Shown here: positions 44,062 through 53,449 of the stretch, in pieces | Position numbering within the stretch: the stretch's first letter is position 1 | Layout: each line of letters begins with the position of its first letter | Assembly: GCF_000263195.1 (NCBI RefSeq) | Contig: NC_018748.1 | Location: 62,001 to 126,000, forward strand | Direction: 5' to 3' | DNA: 64,000 nt | From: Emticicia oligotrophica DSM 17448 | Lineage (GTDB): Bacteria; Bacteroidota; Bacteroidia; Cytophagales; Spirosomataceae | Notes under the pieces: generated by a model | Seen by the model: only the letters and a program-made list of their open reading frames with translations | Told to the model about the DNA's origin: nothing | Database searches by the model: none | Position numbers and translations under genes: made by a program

Positions 44062-45186
44062 TTATTTTACCCTAAGTCTATATCCCACTTTAAGACGGGT
44101 AGAAGAACGAATCTTGTTTAATTTACATAATTCGCCTACACTTGTATTAAACTTATTGGCAATTTCACTTAAATTTTCACCTGAACGAACTCTATACCAA
44201 ACTTTTCTACTAACCGCAACTGGTTCGTCAAATTCAAAATCCCCTTTACTTGCTCCACCTCGCAAATAATCATAAACACGAGAAGTGAGTAAAAAATCTT
44301 GTGAAATGATATTGATTTGATTGGGACTAAAGCTAAAAATATTTCTTGGGTCGAAAGGATTTCCTTCATAACGTGTTTCGAAGTGAAGGTGCGGGCCTGA
44401 GCTCCTACCTGTATTTCCACCTTTTCCAATTTCGTCACCAGCTTTCACAACTGTGTTTGGTTCAAAATTTATTTTAGAAAGGTGGCCATAAAGTGTCTCT
44501 AAACCATTGTAATGACGTAAAACAACACAACGACCATAGCCTCCACGTGTACTTGCCACACGAACAATACCATCAAATGCCGCTAAAATGGGTTCGCCTG
44601 TTTCTAAATCAAGATCAGTTCCTGTGTGCCAACGACGCCATCTCCAACCAAATTGTGAGTTGGTAACACCTTTTGCCATTGGACCAGACCAATAACGTCC
44701 TTGAGAAATATCGTATAATTTTATTGGCACCACATCATCAAATTCTTTAGCATCAATGCCGTAAGGGTCAACCGAGTCAGTATCCCAAACAGAAAAATAA
44801 CTGGCAATTTTCACCATTTCTTCACTACCAACAAATTGAGCTTCATCTTCAATTTCTACAATTTGCACCTCACCTTCATCAATAGTTGAAGTATCTTCAT
44901 GGACTGCCGTATTAACCTCTTTAATAGGTTCTATTTTTACAGAAGGGGCAGATTCTACTGCTTTCGGAGCTTCAAACTCATTCACAAATCTAAGTTTAGG
45001 CTCTTCTTCAAAGCTAAACTCATCATCATTTTTATTCGATTTATTGAAATTTTTATCTTTTGCTTTCGAATCCTTCTGATTGGTAGGAATATTAGGCTTA
45101 TTAATCTTCAGCCCCCTTTCACGTTGTGCAAAGGTGGATGTTGATAATGCCAACACTATAATAATTGGTAATATAGCCTTTTTCAT
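44062..45186 (-). CDS. M23 family metallopeptidase with C-terminal LysM
   Basis: A 374-residue exported protein (signal about 1-20). An acidic, low-complexity stretch (about 30-125) precedes an M23 LytM-type domain with Zn site H187/D191 in HTGTDL and H266/H268 in GPHLHFE. A C-terminal LysM (about 330-374, WYRVRSGENLSEIANKF) binds peptidoglycan. It cuts cell-wall crosslinks or regulates such enzymes during growth and division. All zinc ligands are present, so it should be active. A long inverted repeat lies just upstream of its start. Confidence 0.9.
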   Translation of the reverse strand: MKKAILPIIIVLALSTSTFAQRERGLKINKPNIPTNQKDSKAKDKNFNKSNKNDDEFSFEEEPKLRFVNEFEAPKAVESAPSVKIEPIKEVNTAVHEDTSTIDEGEVQIVEIEDEAQFVGSEEMVKIASYFSVWDTDSVDPYGIDAKEFDDVVPIKLYDISQGRYWSGPMAKGVTNSQFGWRWRRWHTGTDLDLETGEPILAAFDGIVRVASTRGGYGRCVVLRHYNGLETLYGHLSKINFEPNTVVKAGDEIGKGGNTGRSSGPHLHFETRYEGNPFDPRNIFSFSPNQINIISQDFLLTSRVYDYLRGGASKGDFEFDEPVAVSRKVWYRVRSGENLSEIANKFNTSVGELCKLNKIRSSTRLKVGYRLRVK

Positions 45187-45217
45187 GTTTTAATTGTTTT
45201 GATTATAAGGCAACACC

Positions 45218-45274
45218 AAAATTGTTACTAAAAGAGTAGCAAAGCTCATTTTGAACAAATTTAGTAACAATTTT
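45218..45274. repeat. 15-bp perfect inverted repeat between the M23 gene and trxB
   Basis: AAAATTGTTACTAAA (45218-45232) is exactly repeated in inverse as TTTAGTAACAATTTT (45260-45274), with a 27-nt spacer. The spacer holds CAAAGCTC, a near match to the minus-strand -7 element for the M23 gene. It could be an operator, or a weak terminator of trxB. Confidence 0.65.
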
Positions 45275-45289
45275 ATGCAATAGTACTAA

Positions 45290-46231
45290 TTAGTGCAAAC
45301 CTTGAGCAGCTAAATATCTTTCAGCATCGAGAGCTGCCATACAGCCACTTCCTGCGGCTGTTACTGCCTGACGGTAGATTTTATCTTGGGCGTCGCCACA
45401 AGCAAAAACTCCTTCAATATTTGTACGGCTACTTCCTTTTTCAGTTTCGATGTAGCCTTCAGTGTCTAATTTTATAAAATCTGCAAAAATTTGTGTATTC
45501 GGTTGGTGTCCAATTGCCACGAAGAAACCTGTCACATCAATAACACTTTCTTCATTGGTTTTACTATTTTTGATTCTTGCACCTGTTACACCATCCTTAC
45601 CTAAAACTTCAAGTGTTTCTGTATTGAAAAGTACCTCAATATTCGGCGTATTTTTCACACGTTCCTGCATGATTAAAGATGCACGAAACTCATCACGGCG
45701 AACCAGCATGTACACTTTCTTGCAAAGTTTTGATAAATAGTGTGCTTCTTCACAAGCAGTATCACCTGCTCCTACGATGGCTACTTCTTGTCCACGGAAA
45801 AAGAAACCATCACAAACTGCACAAGCAGAAACACCATATCCATTCAAACGTTGTTCTGACTCTAAACCTAACCACTTTGCAGAAGCACCCGTAGCTATAA
45901 TAACGGTTTTAGCAACAATTTCTTGTGCATCATCAATAATTACTTTGTGGGCACCAGGTGTAGAAAAATCTACTTTAGTTGCCATACCATAGCGATTATC
46001 TAAGCCAAAACGCTCCGCTTGTTTTCTGAAATCTTCCATCATTTCAGGGCCTTGAATACCTTCTGGATAACCAGGAAAGTTTTCAACTTCAGTAGTAATT
46101 GTTAATTGACCACCCGGCTGCCCACCTTGATACATCATTGGTTTCAAACCTGCACGTGCAGCATAAATTGCTGCTGTATAACCCGCTGGGCCTGAGCCCA
46201 AAATTAATACATCTACTTTTTCTTGTGTCAT
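45290..46231 (-). CDS. trxB: thioredoxin-disulfide reductase
   Basis: A 313-residue low-Mr thioredoxin reductase. FAD motif GSGPAGYTA is at 12-20, the redox-active pair C137/C140 is in ACAVCDG, and the NADPH motif is VGAGDTACEEA. The C-terminal GDAQDKIYRQAVTAAGSGCMAA block matches. It reduces thioredoxin with NADPH in the cytoplasm. It is a single-gene unit; a possible promoter has CAAAGTTC at 46308-46315 on the plus strand. Confidence 0.96.
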   Translation of the reverse strand: MTQEKVDVLILGSGPAGYTAAIYAARAGLKPMMYQGGQPGGQLTITTEVENFPGYPEGIQGPEMMEDFRKQAERFGLDNRYGMATKVDFSTPGAHKVIIDDAQEIVAKTVIIATGASAKWLGLESEQRLNGYGVSACAVCDGFFFRGQEVAIVGAGDTACEEAHYLSKLCKKVYMLVRRDEFRASLIMQERVKNTPNIEVLFNTETLEVLGKDGVTGARIKNSKTNEESVIDVTGFFVAIGHQPNTQIFADFIKLDTEGYIETEKGSSRTNIEGVFACGDAQDKIYRQAVTAAGSGCMAALDAERYLAAQGLH

Positions 46232-46340
46232 AAGACCCCAACCTCTAAGGGATTTATTTTAATTTATAAATACTTACTTATCTACCAATAACATAAATAC
46301 TTGGGTGCAAAGTTCGGCAAAAAAGCCCTAAACGGCAAGT

Positions 46341-48224
46341 TTACAAAATACTCATTTCAATTCTTCGGTTAATTTGTCGATTTTCTTCCGTTGAATTCGC
46401 AACTAAAGGTTTGGTTTTTCCATAACCTTTTGTTTTGATATTCGCTGGGTTTACTCCTTTCTTTATTAAGTAATCAGCAACGGCCATTGCTCTTTTTTCA
46501 GAAAGTACTTGATTATCAGCTTCTTTGCCGATATCATCGGTGTGACCCGCAATTTCTACTTGTAAAGACGGGTTTTCTTTGAGCAATAGTTGCAACTTAT
46601 CCAACTCAACGAAAGACTCAGGTCGGAGTTCAACTTTTCCTGAATCAAAAAATATGTTATTCAGTATAGTTTTTGCATCTTTTTTGATTGGGTCAAGTAA
46701 AATATTTATTTTTTTTCCATCTGCATCGCTTTTTTCCAAAAAATCAAAAGTCAAACTTTTAAAGAAATAATCTTTTTTATTGATAAAAAGTCCATATTGG
46801 CTTCCATTGGGTAAAATAGCGGTATATTCTCCCGTAACAGCATCTGAAATGACTTTCTGGATTGTAGTTTTGGTTTTCAAATCGACAAGTTCGATTTCAG
46901 CAGAAAGATTTTTATTTGTCGAAGCATCTTGCACTATTCCTTTGACATAATTTGCCCTTTTGAATTTATCATTTAATTGTTTAGGAATAGTAAATTCAAA
47001 CAATCGAATATTATTGTTTACGTTGGAAGAATAATATCCTTTCGAGCCATCAGCAGCGATGAATAAGGCCACTTGGTCTTCGAAATTATTAATTGGATAA
47101 CCTAAATTTTCGGGCTTAGAATAAGTATTTAGTTTCGATTCTGTGATGAATAAATCTAATCCTCCCATACCTAAATGACCATCAGAAGCGAAGAAAAGTG
47201 TTCTACCATTGGCGTGTATAAATGGTGAAACTTCATCATAAGCAGTATTGATAGTTGTACCTAAATTAATTGCTTTCGTCCAATTACCCATTTCATTTAA
47301 TTCACTCATCCACAAATCTTTACGTCCGTACCCACCTTGTCTATCAGAGGAAAAATACAAAATTCTTCCATCATTCGACAAACTTGGTTGGGCATCCCAA
47401 AAAGGACTATTTATACTTGCCCCTAAGTTCTGAGGGCTACTCCAGTCATTCCCAATTTTCTTTGAAATATACAAATCACAACTTCCTAAACTATTTTTCC
47501 CATCGCAACTTGTAAATACTAAAGTTCGACCATCGGCAGATATGCTACACGTTCCTTCATTATCGGGTGTATTTATTTGCTCGGAAATACTCTTGGGAAT
47601 ACTCCATTGGCCATTTTCAAAATAAGAAATGTACAAATTTTCGTCGCCATCATCGGAGCGTGCTGTAAAAATAAGTGTCTCGTTGTCAGGTGATACTACT
47701 GGAAAATACTGTTTATTTTTAAAATTAATTTTGGCACCTAAGTCTTTGGCTATTAACTCAAAAGCGTTTTTTTGAGCTTGCTCTCCAAACTTGCATTGTT
47801 CAAGCTGGCGAGTCAATTGCTTCATTATTGGACTATTGGCAGAAACATTTTTAATCGAAAAACTCAAATATTCCTTTGCTTTTGCATAATTTCCTGCTCT
47901 TAGTAAGCGAGTACCAACATAAGTGTATCCTTGAGTAAGAAGTGGGTCATTAGGTCTTAATTCAATGGCTTTTGAATAAAATTTAATCGCATTTTCTTGG
48001 TTTCGTGCAACTTCATTGATTTGTCCAAGTTTGAAATATGGGTCAGTGAATGTGCTATCTTTTTCAATCGCTTTGAAAAGATTCTCAATAGCATCAACAC
48101 TTTTTTTTTCAGTAATATTCTTAAGTGCTTTATCGTAATATTCTTTTGCCTTAGGATTTTGTGCAGAAATGGATATTGAAATAAACAAAAGCAGAGTGGT
48201 AATTATTTTTGTCATAAATTTCAT
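46341..48224 (-). CDS. OmpA family protein with TPR and PD40 propeller
   Basis: A 627-residue exported protein. The signal (about 1-21) is followed by TPR-like helices (about 22-140), WD40-like PD40 beta-propeller repeats (about 165-415, several copies of a S-x-D-G-R-T-L-x-F type strand), a beta-sandwich region (about 425-505), and a C-terminal OmpA peptidoglycan-binding domain (about 515-627). The OmpA motif is GHTDDIGKEADNQVLSEKRA, with NRRIEMSI at the end. The same order is seen in many Bacteroidota proteins that anchor the outer membrane to peptidoglycan. A second in-frame ATG 9 nt later is possible. Confidence 0.9.
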   Translation of the reverse strand: MKFMTKIITTLLLFISISISAQNPKAKEYYDKALKNITEKKSVDAIENLFKAIEKDSTFTDPYFKLGQINEVARNQENAIKFYSKAIELRPNDPLLTQGYTYVGTRLLRAGNYAKAKEYLSFSIKNVSANSPIMKQLTRQLEQCKFGEQAQKNAFELIAKDLGAKINFKNKQYFPVVSPDNETLIFTARSDDGDENLYISYFENGQWSIPKSISEQINTPDNEGTCSISADGRTLVFTSCDGKNSLGSCDLYISKKIGNDWSSPQNLGASINSPFWDAQPSLSNDGRILYFSSDRQGGYGRKDLWMSELNEMGNWTKAINLGTTINTAYDEVSPFIHANGRTLFFASDGHLGMGGLDLFITESKLNTYSKPENLGYPINNFEDQVALFIAADGSKGYYSSNVNNNIRLFEFTIPKQLNDKFKRANYVKGIVQDASTNKNLSAEIELVDLKTKTTIQKVISDAVTGEYTAILPNGSQYGLFINKKDYFFKSLTFDFLEKSDADGKKINILLDPIKKDAKTILNNIFFDSGKVELRPESFVELDKLQLLLKENPSLQVEIAGHTDDIGKEADNQVLSEKRAMAVADYLIKKGVNPANIKTKGYGKTKPLVANSTEENRQINRRIEMSIL

Positions 48225-48267
48225 TTTTCAAAAATTTAATTTAAAACGTAAGATGCCATTTCATTGT

Positions 48268-48275
48268 TATCTTTG
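48268..48275 (+). promoter_or_regulatory. TAnnTTTG promoter element for hemJ
   Basis: TATCTTTG at 48268-48275 is a perfect -7 match, 85 nt before the hemJ start. The -33 region is not convincing. Confidence 0.35.
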
Positions 48276-48359
48276 CAGTAAATTAAAAGAAATTTATAAT
48301 AATTGAAAGTCAATAAAAATCATTTAATAAATTAAATTTACTATTTCCCAAAGTTTAAA

Positions 48360-48893
48360 ATGCTACATTTATATCTCAAATCTCTACATATTATTGGCTT
48401 TGTTTCTTGGTTCGCAGGGCTATTTTATTTGGTAAGAATGTTTGTTTATCATGCAGAAGCCGATGATAAACCCGAGGCTTTAAGAGAAGACTGGAAAAAG
48501 CAATATACTGCTATGCAATGGCGAGTTTATAAAATTATTTGTAATCCTGCCATGATGATTACTTGGACTTGTGGAATTTTGATGCTGGTAAACACGCCTG
48601 AATTTTTACAACAAAGTTGGATTCATATCAAACTTACACTTTTGGTCTTACTAACTGGCTATCATTTGTATTGTAAAAGTATCATTAAAAAGCAAGAAAC
48701 GGGACAAGCTACTTTTACATCTTTTCAATTTAGATTACTGAATGAATTACCAACTTTATTTTTAGTCGCAATAGTGCTATTGGCGGTTGTGAAAGATTTA
48801 TTAAACTTTGCCTATCTATTTTTGGGCGTGTTAGCCTTTGGCTTTACCCTATTTTTTGCCGCAAGAGCTTATAAAAAATTTAGAGAGAAGTAA
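48360..48893 (+). CDS. hemJ: protoporphyrinogen IX oxidase HemJ
   Basis: A 177-residue membrane protein with four helices of the HemJ (formerly UPF0093) family. The first helix contains KSLHIIGFVSWFAGLFYLVR with the conserved His H10 and Trp; the second starts at KIICNPAMMITW. The conserved LRPTLFLVAI-like block NELPTLFLVAIVLLAVVK closes the fold. HemJ oxidises protoporphyrinogen IX in heme synthesis and replaces HemG/HemY. It stands alone and ends at a strong hairpin shared with the convergent M28 gene. Confidence 0.9.
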   Translation: MLHLYLKSLHIIGFVSWFAGLFYLVRMFVYHAEADDKPEALREDWKKQYTAMQWRVYKIICNPAMMITWTCGILMLVNTPEFLQQSWIHIKLTLLVLLTGYHLYCKSIIKKQETGQATFTSFQFRLLNELPTLFLVAIVLLAVVKDLLNFAYLFLGVLAFGFTLFFAARAYKKFREK

Positions 48894-48895
48894 AT

Positions 48896-48926
48896 AAAAA
48901 GGACGAAGCGAACCTTCGTCCTTTTT
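48896..48926. terminator. bidirectional terminator between hemJ and the M28 peptidase gene
   Basis: AAAAAGGACGAAG (48896-48908) and CTTCGTCCTTTTT (48914-48926) form a perfect 13-bp stem with a 5-nt loop. Confidence 0.9.
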
Positions 48927-48931
48927 ATTTT

Positions 48932-50422
48932 TTATTTGTAAAGTTCATTAAATGCCTTTTCGTACTTGTCTCCTACCTTCCATTTTGGAGCAATTGGTCG
49001 GTCGGCAATCAATCGAGCAGCGTAAGTATAGGATTGACAGTATTTCAATAAATAATCTACACTAATTGACTCTGGGCTATCAGTAACTTTGTGATAAAAC
49101 TTATTTATCTCTGCATCGAAGGCAGTAAACCCTGGGGAGTAATCTGGTGCCGGAATACCTTTTACAGCCAAATTTACATTATCTGAGCGGTCGAATAAGT
49201 TTTGTTCAGGTGCTGGATCAGAAATAGCCGTTAGTCCATAAGCTTTAGCGGCCGTTTCGATTTGAGTCTGTGCATCAGTTCTGTCAAGACCAATAACCGT
49301 TACTTTTGTGGTATCATTATAACCTGCTCCATCACAATTAAGGTTATAAATACATTGTTTCAAAGGAACTAAAGGGTGTTCGGCATAATACTTACTACCC
49401 AATAAACCAACTTCTTCTCCTGTATAAGCAATAAACAAAATTGAACGCTTAGTAGGCTTTTGAGTAAATGATTTCAAGGCCGATAAAACTGCAACTGTTC
49501 CAAAAGCATTATCTCTTGCACCATTAAAAATCGTATCAGTTTCTGTCACGGCTCCTCCCCTACGGCCAGTACCAACGTGGTCGAAATGGGCAGAAAGTAT
49601 CACATATTCATTTTTCAAAACGGGGTCGGTTCCTTCTAAAACCCCAACAACATTATAAGCTAAAACTTTTTTCTTTGAAACTTCACTCACATTCAAGCTT
49701 AGGGTTGATAAGGTTTCTTTAGAAAACTTTTTAAGGTGAGCATTACTTATCCAAATATGCGGAATATCGGCACTTGATGGATTTTCAGGAGATAAATTAA
49801 GTTTTTCGCCTCCCATAAAATTAGTAATTGTAGGCCAAGGATATTTCAAATTATAAAGCTGAATAAATGCAGCCGCACCATTTTTAGCAGCAAAATCAAC
49901 TTTTTTTGCCGAACCTCTCAAATTTTCTGAAGGGTCATCGCTATTCGGAATACCAAACTGAGCAATTACAATTTTTCCTTTTACATCAATACCTTTATAA
50001 TCATCTTGATTGGCATCAACCCAGCCGTAACCAACAAAAACTGCTGGAACATTCTCTAGTTTTGTAGCTTTTCCACTCAACATTATAAAATCTTTTGTCC
50101 ATTTAAGCGAATCACCAGCCACCAAAACTTCTCCTTTTTTTATAGGTTTAACTTGTTCGAATGGAACCGTCTGAAGAAAATCTTTTTGTCCTTCTGCAGT
50201 TTTCAAACCCTGTAAACGAAATTGTTCAGCTATATATCTTGCCGCAACATTATTAGTAACTTCACCAGTTCTTCGGCCTAACATTTCATCAGAAGCTAAA
50301 AAACGAATATGTGCAGCCAATTCTTTTTTAGGTAATGAATACTCAGGAAGTTTATTGATTTTTTGTGCTTGAGTAATTAATGCAATCAAGCATAAAGGGA
50401 TGAATAGATGTTTAATTTTCAT
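48932..50422 (-). CDS. exported M28 family peptidase with PA domain
   Basis: A 496-residue secreted protein (signal about 1-19). A protease-associated-like domain (about 95-240) is inserted before the zinc peptidase core. Metal-site motifs are SAHFDHVG, GARDNAFGT, TGEEVGLLGS and a late H in NKFYHKVTDSPES. M28 enzymes are aminopeptidases or carboxypeptidases with two zincs. The start MLGRR region (HIRFLASDEMLGRRTG) is typical of the Bacteroidota subgroup. Expected in the periplasm or outside; substrate unknown. Confidence 0.92.
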   Translation of the reverse strand: MKIKHLFIPLCLIALITQAQKINKLPEYSLPKKELAAHIRFLASDEMLGRRTGEVTNNVAARYIAEQFRLQGLKTAEGQKDFLQTVPFEQVKPIKKGEVLVAGDSLKWTKDFIMLSGKATKLENVPAVFVGYGWVDANQDDYKGIDVKGKIVIAQFGIPNSDDPSENLRGSAKKVDFAAKNGAAAFIQLYNLKYPWPTITNFMGGEKLNLSPENPSSADIPHIWISNAHLKKFSKETLSTLSLNVSEVSKKKVLAYNVVGVLEGTDPVLKNEYVILSAHFDHVGTGRRGGAVTETDTIFNGARDNAFGTVAVLSALKSFTQKPTKRSILFIAYTGEEVGLLGSKYYAEHPLVPLKQCIYNLNCDGAGYNDTTKVTVIGLDRTDAQTQIETAAKAYGLTAISDPAPEQNLFDRSDNVNLAVKGIPAPDYSPGFTAFDAEINKFYHKVTDSPESISVDYLLKYCQSYTYAARLIADRPIAPKWKVGDKYEKAFNELYK

Positions 50423-50509
50423 TGTATATGGTTAATTAATTTGTTTTAAAGTATAAAAGAAAGATTCTTTAAAGATTTTTATTTATATACATTTTCATTA
50501 TTTGAAAAA

Positions 50510-52549
50510 TTAATTGACACCCTGCAATAATTCCACAGCTTTTTCTACTTCAGTTGTTGGGAGCTGACATGTTTTATCAAAACATACAAATATCGTTGTT
50601 TGAGCATCTTTAGTAACACGATTTTGTAATAGTGGTAAATTTGAAGTATTGGTGGTTCCAACAAATACCTTATTCAAAATTAAAACTTCGTCTATTTGCT
50701 TTCTGATTTTTGTTATTTCCTTACCAACCATTGCCACTTCAGCGGTTGGTTTGGTATGTTGCGTTGCCAAACACGCCCATTGCGTTACCCACTGTGGGTC
50801 GGTTAAAACAATTCTCTTCATTTTGCCTATCATCAAATTGCTTATTTGAATAAAATCATTTCTTCCCAAAATCAAGCCTAAATTATATAAATTAGTAGCC
50901 ATGATTGAGTTAGATGCAGGAATAACATTATCAAAAATTTCTTTCTTGCGAGCAATTAATTCTTCTCCTTGGCTATCGGTAAAATAAAAGAATTCGTCTT
51001 CATCATCATAAAAATTAGCTACTGTATAAATGGCTAACATTTCAGCCTCATGAAGCCAAACTTCATCGAATGTTACTTGATAGAGAGCCAAATAGGCATC
51101 AATTACACTGGCATAATCTTCTAAATATGCCACAATATTTGCCTTGCCATTTTTGTAATTATGCCATAAACCACGTGCCTCAGAACCATCCTCATTCATC
51201 ACTTTAATAGACATACAATCTTTGATGAAATGGGCATTTTTTAGAGCTAAATCTAAAAATTTTTGATTATCAAGATAACGATAGGCATCAACCAAACCTT
51301 TAAGCATCAGTCCATTCCATGAGCATAAAATTTTATCATCAAGCCCCGGACGTACTCTTTTTGCTCGAAAATCAAACAGTTTTTGTTTAATTTCAGCAGT
51401 TAAGGGCCAGCCATTTTCCATAAAATCACGTTCTTCCAAATGCACAACATTATTTCCGTGTTCCCAATTTCCTGCCTCTGTAAAATCAAAAGTCTCAATA
51501 AAAGGGCCTGCATCTTCTCCCAATGCTGCAATTATTTCCTCTTTTTTCCAAATATAAAATTTACCTTCTTCTCCTTCACTATCGGCATCTAAAGCTGAGT
51601 AAAAGCCACCCTCTTTACTCATCATTTCTCGTTCGAGCCACTCAATCGTTTCGGTTACTTTAGCTGCATAAAAATTATCAGGATTACCTTCAGACTTTGT
51701 CAATGCGTAGGCTTCGGCATACAAAGAAATCAATTGTCCATTATCATAGAGCATTTTCTCAAAATGTGGCACTTTCCAATCTTCATCGGTTGAATATCGT
51801 GTCCATCCACCACCAATCGTATCGTAAATCCCTCCTAAAGCTACCCTATTGAGGGTGTGAATGAGGTGTTGATAGGCTCTTTTATCATTAGTAATTGAAT
51901 AATATCTTATCAGAAACTTCCAAATGCTGGGCATCGGAAACTTTGGACTTCTATTCATCCCACCCTTCTCAAAATCAAAATCTTGATGAAGTCTATTAAA
52001 AATAGTGGTTAGTTCTTCTTCCGAAAAGCTCAAAGTATCTTCAACCGACATTCGATATTTATCAGATTCCTTGACCAACATATTTTGAGTAAAACCTTCG
52101 GCAGATTTTTGTAGTTTTTCTCTGTCATTTTTAAAGGCATTGGCAATACTCTCAACCAAATTTGCCCAATTTCTCGGTGGGAAATAGGTACCTCCGTAAA
52201 AAGGTTTGGCATCAGGCATTAAAAAAACATTCAATGGCCAACCGCCACGTAAACCCATCGCTTGAAGAGCATCCATATAAATAGCATCAACATCGGGGCG
52301 TTCCTCTCGGTCAACCTTTATACATACCAAATGTTGATTCATAATTTGGGCAATTTGTTCATTTTCAAATGATTCTCGCTCCATCACATGGCACCAGTGA
52401 CAAGCCGAATACCCAATACTTACTAAAATGGGTTTATCTTCTTCTTTCGCTTTTTGAAGTGCCTCTTCTCCCCATGGATACCATTCAACTGGATTGTGGG
52501 CGTGTTGAAGTAAATATGGACTGGTTTCGTTGATGAGTTTATTTTGCAT
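50510..52549 (-). CDS. YyaL/SSP411-type thioredoxin-fold protein (DUF255)
   Basis: A 679-residue cytoplasmic protein. The N-terminal thioredoxin-like domain (about 1-160) has [15 protein letters not shown] and the motif C50-H-W-C53, then DREERPDVD and [21 protein letters not shown] long alpha/alpha-toroid domain follows (about 180-600). Function is uncertain: the family is widely conserved and named after a spermatogenesis-associated protein, with some members tied to cellobiose epimerase-like folds. All signature residues are present. It is alone; the convergent and divergent genes are unrelated. Confidence 0.9.
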   Translation of the reverse strand: MQNKLINETSPYLLQHAHNPVEWYPWGEEALQKAKEEDKPILVSIGYSACHWCHVMERESFENEQIAQIMNQHLVCIKVDREERPDVDAIYMDALQAMGLRGGWPLNVFLMPDAKPFYGGTYFPPRNWANLVESIANAFKNDREKLQKSAEGFTQNMLVKESDKYRMSVEDTLSFSEEELTTIFNRLHQDFDFEKGGMNRSPKFPMPSIWKFLIRYYSITNDKRAYQHLIHTLNRVALGGIYDTIGGGWTRYSTDEDWKVPHFEKMLYDNGQLISLYAEAYALTKSEGNPDNFYAAKVTETIEWLEREMMSKEGGFYSALDADSEGEEGKFYIWKKEEIIAALGEDAGPFIETFDFTEAGNWEHGNNVVHLEERDFMENGWPLTAEIKQKLFDFRAKRVRPGLDDKILCSWNGLMLKGLVDAYRYLDNQKFLDLALKNAHFIKDCMSIKVMNEDGSEARGLWHNYKNGKANIVAYLEDYASVIDAYLALYQVTFDEVWLHEAEMLAIYTVANFYDDEDEFFYFTDSQGEELIARKKEIFDNVIPASNSIMATNLYNLGLILGRNDFIQISNLMIGKMKRIVLTDPQWVTQWACLATQHTKPTAEVAMVGKEITKIRKQIDEVLILNKVFVGTTNTSNLPLLQNRVTKDAQTTIFVCFDKTCQLPTTEVEKAVELLQGVN

Positions 52550-52851
52550 AATTGATTTTTCAAATAGATAATTTAATGTTAAATCAAGAACATTACCTTT
52601 CTAACATTTTTTTGCTTTAAATAAGTTTGTCAAAAATAAAGAGAAATATGTATCATGTCATTCAAGTTAGCATATTTTGCTCTTAATTCTGTAAAAATAA
52701 AATCGTCTTTTCATTTCCGTTTATGGAAAAGATTGTTATTTTTGATTGATATTTATTCAATTCCAGCTAAAAAGGCTTCAAATTAGCTCATAATGTTTGA
52801 ATGAATATTGTAGATTTAACCTATTCTCTTCATTTAACCTTATCTAAATCT
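52550..52851. other. 302-bp intergenic region with a promoter-like element
   Basis: No gene seen. TATTTTTG at 52737-52744 matches the -7 element and may drive the downstream membrane protein (TTTC at 52714 as weak -33). A small inverted repeat TCTTTTC ... GAAAAGA lies just before it. The rest is AT-rich. Confidence 0.4.
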
Positions 52852-53388
52852 ATGAAAAAGACACTCATTGCTGCTGCCATTGGCGGCCTCATTATGTTTA
52901 TTTGGCAATTCCTTTCTTGGACGATAATCGATACTCATCGACCCATGCAAAACTACACGCCCAAGCAACAGGAGATTTTAGATTTTTTGAGTAATAATCT
53001 TGAAGATGGTGCATATTATCTTCCAACTACACCTACTGGTGCTTCAATGGAAGAGCAACAGAAACTCATGGAAACATCAATGGGTAAACCCTGGGCGGAA
53101 ATCCGTTATCATAAAGCCTTAAATGCCAATATGCCTTTGAATATGGCCAGAGGTTTGGCTGTTAATATTTTAGTAGTTTTGCTCTTTTGCTCGTTTTTAC
53201 TAAATAATTCACTTGAATTTAAAGGTATTCTGGCCTCAGCTTTGGTTTTTGGCTTAATCTCTTATTTGATTACTGAATATACCAAACAAATTTGGTTTGA
53301 AACCAATTCTATACCTGATTTAATTGATGCCATTGTTGGTTGGGGTTTGGTGGGCTCTTGGCTCGGTTGGTGGTTAGGAAGAAAATAA
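52852..53388 (+). CDS. conserved Bacteroidota membrane protein, unknown function
   Basis: A 178-residue protein with three membrane helices (about 3-22, 100-118, 125-145) and a short one at the end rich in Gly and Trp (VGWGLVGSWLGWWLG). The loop after helix 1 contains MQNYTPKQQEILDFL. I recall similar proteins in many Bacteroidota, all unnamed. The ATG at 52852 (MKKTLIAAAIGG) is chosen because a lysine-rich start is followed directly by the first helix; an upstream ATG at 52801 would add 17 residues without resemblance. It is a single-gene unit. Confidence 0.75.
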   Translation: MKKTLIAAAIGGLIMFIWQFLSWTIIDTHRPMQNYTPKQQEILDFLSNNLEDGAYYLPTTPTGASMEEQQKLMETSMGKPWAEIRYHKALNANMPLNMARGLAVNILVVLLFCSFLLNNSLEFKGILASALVFGLISYLITEYTKQIWFETNSIPDLIDAIVGWGLVGSWLGWWLGRK

Positions 53389-53399
53389 AATTCAAAACA

Positions 53400-53429
53400 A
53401 ACGCCACTTTACAAATGCAAAGTGGCGTT
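53400..53429. terminator. hairpin between the membrane protein and carB
   Basis: AACGCCACTTT (53400-53410) pairs perfectly with AAAGTGGCGTT (53419-53429), loop 8 nt, between convergent genes. T tracts are short. Confidence 0.65.
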
Positions 53430-53449
53430 AAATTATCAAAAAAGATATT

